Source: a bacterium
GTDB taxonomy: Bacteria; Patescibacteriota; Minisyncoccia; Phycocordibacterales; GCA-002787175
Length of the DNA stretch: 8,569 nt
Reading direction: 5' to 3'
Assembly (NCBI GenBank): GCA_030689285.1
Contig: JAUYJM010000074.1
Coordinates: forward strand, 1-8,569
In this document: one piece after another, positions 6,024-8,569 of the stretch
Layout: each line of letters begins with the position of its first letter
How positions within the stretch are numbered: the first letter of the stretch is position 1
Position numbers and translations under genes: made by a program
The notes under the pieces: generated by a model
What the model was told of the DNA's origin: nothing
Database searches by the model: none
What the model saw: the letters and a program-made list of their open reading frames with translations, nothing else

Positions 6024-6899
6024 ATGATTAACTTCGTATTTTGGGGAACTGATGAATTTAGTGTGGCTGTGCTAAATGAGCTTGAAAAGGTGGGGTTTCT
6101 GCCGAGTTTGGTAGTAACCGCGCCTGACAGGCCTAAGGGCCGAAAGCTTGTACTCACTGCTTCGGCTGTAAAAGTGTGGGCGCGAGTCCGCTCAATACCG
6201 GTTTTACAGCCCTCCAATCCAGATGACATAAAACGGTTTAAATTTGAAAAAATTCCGGAGGTTTTTATAGTGGCATCTTATGGCCTAATCATTTCCAAAG
6301 ACGTTTTGGATATTCCGAAGCGCGGCGCTTTAAACGTCCATCCTTCCCTGCTTCCTAAATATAGGGGAGCGTCTCCGGTTCAGGGCGCCATACTAAACGA
6401 CGACGGAGAGACCGGCGTGTCCATAATGCTTATGGACGAAAAAATGGACCACGGTCCCATTCTTGCGCGAGAAACTTTTAAAACTAAAGGAAAGAAGGGT
6501 GAGAATGGGGAAATATTGCCAGCTAGGGAAATAGAACTCAAACTTGCCATACTCGGCGGAAGACTTTTAGCGAAAATCCTGCCACAATGGCTGAATGGAG
6601 CGGTAGAGACAACGGCTCAAGACGAGTCAAAAGCGACTTACACTAAAAAAATCGCAAAAACAGACGGACTTATTGACCTTGAAAACGGCAACCCTAGACG
6701 AAATTTTTTAAAGATTCGGGCCTATGACGGTTGGCCGGGCGCCTATTTTTTCTCATCCAAGGCGGGCAGAAAAATTCGCGTGATAATTAAAGAAGCCGAA
6801 TGGCAAGAAGGACTTGTACTTAAAAAAGTTCTGCCTGAAAACAGAAAGGAAGTGAGTTACGATTCGTTTCTTCAGAGCGTTAAAAAGGGTGGTTTATAA
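6024..6899 (+). CDS. fmt: Methionyl-tRNA formyltransferase
   Basis: Formylates Met-tRNA(fMet) with 10-formyl-tetrahydrofolate so that it can start translation. The 291 aa are slightly short against the usual 305-315. The N-terminal Rossmann domain shows FVFWGTDEFSV (4-14), APDRPKGRK (33-41, the substrate loop region), SYGLIIS (85-91) and the catalytic signature LNVHPSLLPKYRGASPVQ (103-120) with Asn104 and His106. The third catalytic residue is Asp142 in MDHGPIL (141-147). The C-terminal OB-like tRNA-binding domain follows, with YTKKIAKTDGLIDL (206-219), RAYDGWPGAYF (232-242) and a final SYDSFLQ. AGGT at 6017-6020, just before the ATG, is one of the few possible ribosome binding sites here. 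The stop overlaps that of the convergent pspC gene. Confidence 0.95.
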   Translation: MINFVFWGTDEFSVAVLNELEKVGFLPSLVVTAPDRPKGRKLVLTASAVKVWARVRSIPVLQPSNPDDIKRFKFEKIPEVFIVASYGLIISKDVLDIPKRGALNVHPSLLPKYRGASPVQGAILNDDGETGVSIMLMDEKMDHGPILARETFKTKGKKGENGEILPAREIELKLAILGGRLLAKILPQWLNGAVETTAQDESKATYTKKIAKTDGLIDLENGNPRRNFLKIRAYDGWPGAYFFSSKAGRKIRVIIKEAEWQEGLVLKKVLPENRKEVSYDSFLQSVKKGGL

Positions 6900-7085
6900 G
6901 CGGTACTTCGGTACGACCATACTCGCTATGACATAGGCCAACATTCCCGGGACAAATCCTGTAAATATCGTCACTAGAATCCAAACCAAACGAAGAAGTG
7001 TCGGGTCAATGTTGAAATAGTCTCCTAAACCACCTAGCAGACCGAAGAAAATCCTGTTCGTATTACTTTTGTAGATTTTTTTCAT
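6894..7085 (-). CDS. PspC-domain small membrane protein
   Basis: A 63-aa protein that is essentially one PspC domain. It starts MKKIYKSNTNRIFFGLLGGL, then GDYFNIDPTLLRLVW (21-35), and a hydrophobic stretch (about 33-59) ending in VVPKYRL. The pattern GxxGGLxxYFxIDPTLxRL is typical of the family. Full-length PspC of Proteobacteria regulates the phage-shock response to envelope stress. Stand-alone short versions like this one are common in bacteria, and their role is not known from the sequence. It converges on fmt and their stops overlap (TAA 6894-6896 on minus, TAA 6897-6899 on plus, 6 bp shared). No clear Shine-Dalgarno precedes the ATG at 7085 and no confident promoter was found. Confidence 0.9.
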   Translation of the reverse strand: MKKIYKSNTNRIFFGLLGGLGDYFNIDPTLLRLVWILVTIFTGFVPGMLAYVIASMVVPKYRL

Positions 7086-7124
7086 AAGTCTTAGATGATT
7101 AAAAGCGAAATACGACCGAATATT

Positions 7125-7319
7125 TCACTTCACTCGGTCACCTCTACCGATGCAAAAAATGCAAGTTATCTGACTCTTGCGTGTCTTTATATATTTTTTT
7201 CCGCAAACGCAAATCAGAATTTCTGTCTTAGTCCTCTTGGCAATCCATCTATGATTTTTTTGAAATGTCTTTGTAATTTGATTTTTCATACAAAAAAGCG
7301 AAAAAAGTTCCGCTCGCAT
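7125..7319 (-). CDS. Possible small CxC...CxxC protein, unrecognised
   Basis: A possible 64-aa basic protein, unrecognised. It contains Cys37-x-Cys39, then Cys53-x-x-Cys56 in CVCGKKY...ITCIFC, a spacing compatible with a small zinc ribbon. ATG at 7319 is the first start; ATG at 7289 (MKNQITKTFQK) would drop the first ten residues, which look less gene-like. It lies on the same strand as pspC and stops 39 nt before it, so the two could be co-transcribed. Against it: the region is AT-rich, there is no ribosome binding site, it overlaps an equally long open frame on the other strand, and I cannot match it to a family. It may be chance. Confidence 0.3.
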   Translation of the reverse strand: MRAELFSLFCMKNQITKTFQKNHRWIAKRTKTEILICVCGKKYIKTRKSQITCIFCIGRGDRVK

Positions 7320-7332
7320 ATCATAATACCGT

Positions 7333-7354
7333 GCATTGACTTAAAAGTCAATGC
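7333..7354. repeat. Perfect short inverted repeat (hairpin)
   Basis: GCATTGACTT (7333-7342) is mirrored exactly by AAGTCAATGC (7345-7354). Either strand could form an 8-bp stem with a 6-nt loop. No T-run follows on either side, so it does not look like a terminator. It lies 12 bp outside the left inverted repeat of the transposase element and could be a REP-like target, but no second copy was seen in the window. Confidence 0.7.
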
Positions 7355-7371
7355 TAAGGTGTGCTAAGGTG
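7352..7371 (+). repeat. Tandem direct repeat, 2 x 10 bp, at the left element end
   Basis: TGCTAAGGTG occurs twice without a gap (7352-7361 and 7362-7371). The second copy overlaps the first bases of the left inverted repeat (AGGTG...), and the first overlaps the arm of the 7333-7354 hairpin. It could mark an earlier insertion or slippage at the element end. Confidence 0.75.
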
Positions 7372-7385
7372 TCCAACCTCCAGAA
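7367..7385 (+). repeat. Left 19-bp inverted repeat of the transposase element
   Basis: AGGTGTCCAACCTCCAGAA, an exact inverted match to 8127-8145. It contains a small palindrome, AGGT-GTCCA-ACCT. Confidence 0.9.
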
Positions 7386-7403
7386 GACAACTTGTTTGTG
7401 TGT

Positions 7404-7428
7404 TATAATGTTGTAATGTTATTATAAT
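7404..7428 (+). promoter_or_regulatory. AT-rich promoter-like region before the transposase
   Basis: Two perfect TATAAT hexamers (7404-7409, the first preceded by TG at 7401-7402 as an extended -10, and 7423-7428) lie 40-64 nt before the transposase ATG. No good -35 is found at the usual distance from either. Expression may therefore be weak or rely on the extended -10. Confidence 0.4.
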
Positions 7429-7467
7429 ACATAATATACAACTGTCATACTTAACGGGTAATATTAT

Positions 7468-8124
7468 ATGGCTAATAGATTTCCCATCGTTCAAGGAGAA
7501 TACTTTCATGTCTTCAACCGTGGGGTGGACAAGCGGTTGATTTTTAGCGACCCTTCCGATTCGTGTCGTTTTTTGGAGTCAATGGTGATGTTTAATTGCG
7601 TGGAACCTACTCGCGGTATATACGAACTCTCCTTGACGGAAGAAAGGCGTTTTTGCACGGCGCATGAAAGCGAAAAATTGGTGAAAATCGTCGCTTACTG
7701 CCTTAATCCAAATCACTACCATTTAATTTTGACTTCACTTGTGGACAGAGGCATAAGTGAATTTATGAAGCGGCTAGGCGGCGGGTACACTCTGTATTTC
7801 AATGAAAAATACAGCCGGTCAGGGTCACTATTTCAAGGAAAATATAAGTATGTCCACATAGAAGACAATGTTCAGCTCCTTCATACTAGCGCATACGTCA
7901 ATTTAAATGACAGAGGACATCAAATCATCGGTAAAGAAAAACGGCTCATTCTTTCCAGCTGGAAAGAATATTGCGGCCTCGTTAAAAAGGAAATCTGCTC
8001 AAAGGAAATAATAACGGATCAATTCAGCTCGAAAAAAGGTTACGCAGCTTTCGCTGAAAGCTCGCTTGAAGACATCATTAAACGCAAGAATGATAGAAAA
8101 ACATTATACCATGAATTTTTCTAA
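7468..8124 (+). CDS. REP-associated tyrosine transposase (Y1/HUH, RAYT-like)
   Basis: A 218-aa single-domain Y1 transposase of the IS200-like superfamily, REP-associated (RAYT) branch. It cuts and rejoins single-stranded DNA through a covalent phosphotyrosine. Landmarks: EYFHVFNRGVDKRLIF (11-26, the family's N-terminal strand), the HUH metal motif NHYH (82-85, His83 and His85) in YCLNPNHYHLIL (77-88), then GYTLYFNEKYSRSGSLFQGK (106-125). The catalytic tyrosine should be Tyr107 or Tyr110 in that last block. A YVNLN (143-147) and SSWKEYCG (163-170) tail follows, as in RAYTs. The N-terminus fits the family, so ATG 7468 is taken. The gene appears intact and is enclosed by 19-bp inverted repeats. 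No accessory tnpB or passenger gene is present. Confidence 0.92.
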   Translation: MANRFPIVQGEYFHVFNRGVDKRLIFSDPSDSCRFLESMVMFNCVEPTRGIYELSLTEERRFCTAHESEKLVKIVAYCLNPNHYHLILTSLVDRGISEFMKRLGGGYTLYFNEKYSRSGSLFQGKYKYVHIEDNVQLLHTSAYVNLNDRGHQIIGKEKRLILSSWKEYCGLVKKEICSKEIITDQFSSKKGYAAFAESSLEDIIKRKNDRKTLYHEFF

Positions 8125-8126
8125 AT

Positions 8127-8145
8127 TTCTGGAGGTTGGACACCT
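8127..8145 (-). repeat. Right 19-bp inverted repeat of the transposase element
   Basis: The exact inverted copy of 7367-7385. It starts 2 bp after the transposase stop and ends 3 bp before the ychF stop codon read on the other strand. Confidence 0.9.
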
Positions 8146-8148
8146 ATC

Positions 8149-8569
8149 TTAAATTTTAAACTCAATCACATCTCCGTCTTTTACAACATATTCCTTTCCT
8201 TCCGTCCTCACCCACCCATTTTCACGAGCAGAAGCGTATGAGCCGGCTTCAAGGAGTTTCCCACATTCAATGACCTCCGCCCGCACTAATTTGTCTTTAA
8301 AGTCGGTGTGAATCGCCGTTCCGGCCAAAGGGGCTGTCCAGCCGTTTGGGATAGTCCAAGCGCGCGTCTCATCCTCGCCGGTAGTGAAATATGTGATGAG
8401 GTCAAGCATTTTGTACCCCTCTTTTATAAGGTCATCCAATCCCTTTTCAAAAACTGGGTCAATTTTTACGTACGGCCCCGGTATTTTAGAGACAATTTCT
8501 TCTTCGTTCTCCCCCGCCTCCGAAAAGTTCAAAACATACAAAATCGGTTTTAATGTAAGTAAGTTTAAT
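8149..8569 (-). CDS. ychF: Ribosome-binding ATPase/GTPase YchF (OLA1), C-terminal part
   Basis: The last 139 residues of YchF, an Obg-related P-loop NTPase that prefers ATP, binds ribosomes and affects stress responses; the full protein is about 360 aa. The frame stays open to the window edge and reads LNLLTLKPILYVLNFSEAG, matching the end of the YchF NTPase domain (LTxKPVLYVxN). The gene is therefore cut by the window, not broken, and the TTG at 8541 is not the start. The TGS domain follows: LDLITYFTTGEDETRAWTI, then AGTAIHTDFKDKLVRAEVI and EGKEYVVKDGDVIEFKI at the very end, all close to family consensus. The NTP-binding motifs lie outside the window. The stop at 8149 is 3 bp from the right end of the transposase element, so the coding sequence escaped damage. 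Confidence 0.95.
   Translation of the reverse strand, partial: LNLLTLKPILYVLNFSEAGENEEEIVSKIPGPYVKIDPVFEKGLDDLIKEGYKMLDLITYFTTGEDETRAWTIPNGWTAPLAGTAIHTDFKDKLVRAEVIECGKLLEAGSYASARENGWVRTEGKEYVVKDGDVIEFKI

Larger units (their letters stand above)
7086..7366. other. AT-rich region between pspC and the mobile element
   Basis: This stretch holds the doubtful small Cys-rich frame (7125-7319, minus), a strong small hairpin (7333-7354) and a 10-bp tandem repeat (7352-7371) that runs into the mobile element end. Nothing else was recognised: no tRNA, and no terminator with a T-run. Confidence 0.5.
7367..8145. mobile_element. Single-gene REP-associated (HUH) transposase element with 19-bp inverted repeats
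   Basis: A 779-bp unit. AGGTGTCCAACCTCCAGAA (7367-7385) is matched exactly by its complement at 8127-8145, and only the transposase gene lies between. Each end can form a mini-hairpin, AGGT/ACCT around 5 nt (7367-7379 and 8133-8145), and GGAG (8131-8134) sits at the base of the right one. Classical REP sequences bound by RAYT proteins carry GTAG or GGAG next to a small palindrome, so these ends may be the enzyme's binding sites. No target-site duplication is evident, as expected for HUH enzymes acting on single strands. The right end lies 3 bp from the ychF stop codon. Confidence 0.8.

Noticed and set aside
6900..6916. A GTAC-TTCG-GTAC hairpin at the fmt/pspC junction as a terminator
   Set aside because: The stem is only 4 bp, no T-run follows, and it lies in the coding end of pspC.
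7095..7367. A 90-codon + strand frame between pspC and the transposase element
   Set aside because: No family resemblance, it runs across the hairpin and tandem repeat, has no ribosome binding site, and overlaps the more gene-like but still doubtful minus frame.
1..8569. CRISPR arrays, tRNAs, riboswitches
   Set aside because: No regularly spaced repeats, no tRNA cloverleaf and no riboswitch core were recognised on either strand.

Overview
The window looks like bacterial chromosome from an organism with a small, compact genome. A V/A-type ATPase in place of an F-type one, very weak Shine-Dalgarno signals, abutting genes and a REP-associated transposase together suggest a Patescibacteria/CPR (Parcubacteria-like) lineage. 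This is an inference; the bacterial origin itself is secure (def, fmt, ychF, a bacterial-type RNase P RNA core). TGA ends the subunit I gene, so the TGA=Gly code of Gracilibacteria/Absconditabacteria is unlikely.

Layout. (1) Bases 1 to about 124 carry the middle of a bacterial RNase P RNA on the + strand. It is cut off at the window edge on its 5' side and stops abruptly on its 3' side. (2) Bases 144-5130, minus strand, hold a V/A-type ATPase operon, read right to left as H(G)-I-K-E-C-F. This is the order of the Enterococcus hirae Na+-ATPase operon ntpFIKECG, but the catalytic and shaft genes (A, B, D) that should follow are absent. A start codon suited to the A gene lies 4 nt beyond the F stop, and the sequence then runs straight into the RNase P fragment. 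(3) A 183-bp palindromic MITE-like element sits inside the operon between I and K. A second, unrelated one of 162 bp with a 5-bp target duplication lies in the divergent promoter region 5131-5463. (4) Bases 5464-6899, plus strand, are def-fmt (peptide deformylase and Met-tRNA formyltransferase), the two enzymes that add and remove the N-formyl group of initiator methionine. They have a good promoter that predicts an almost leaderless mRNA. (5) pspC, minus strand, converges on fmt with overlapping stop codons. (6) Bases 7367-8145 are a compact mobile element: one REP-associated tyrosine (HUH) transposase gene between perfect 19-bp inverted repeats. A tandem repeat and a hairpin lie just outside its left end. 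(7) From 8149 to the right edge is the C-terminal part of ychF (minus strand), whose stop codon lies 3 bp from the element.

How the genes work together. H/G and E form the peripheral stalk, C couples the stalk to the membrane ring, F belongs to the central rotor, and I with K forms the membrane ion path. K keeps every Na+ ligand known from E. hirae NtpK (with Ser for Thr), so the enzyme is predicted to move Na+. The points most worth a second look are the RNase P/ATPase junction, the two MITE-like palindromes at the ATPase operon, and the transposase with true inverted-repeat ends.
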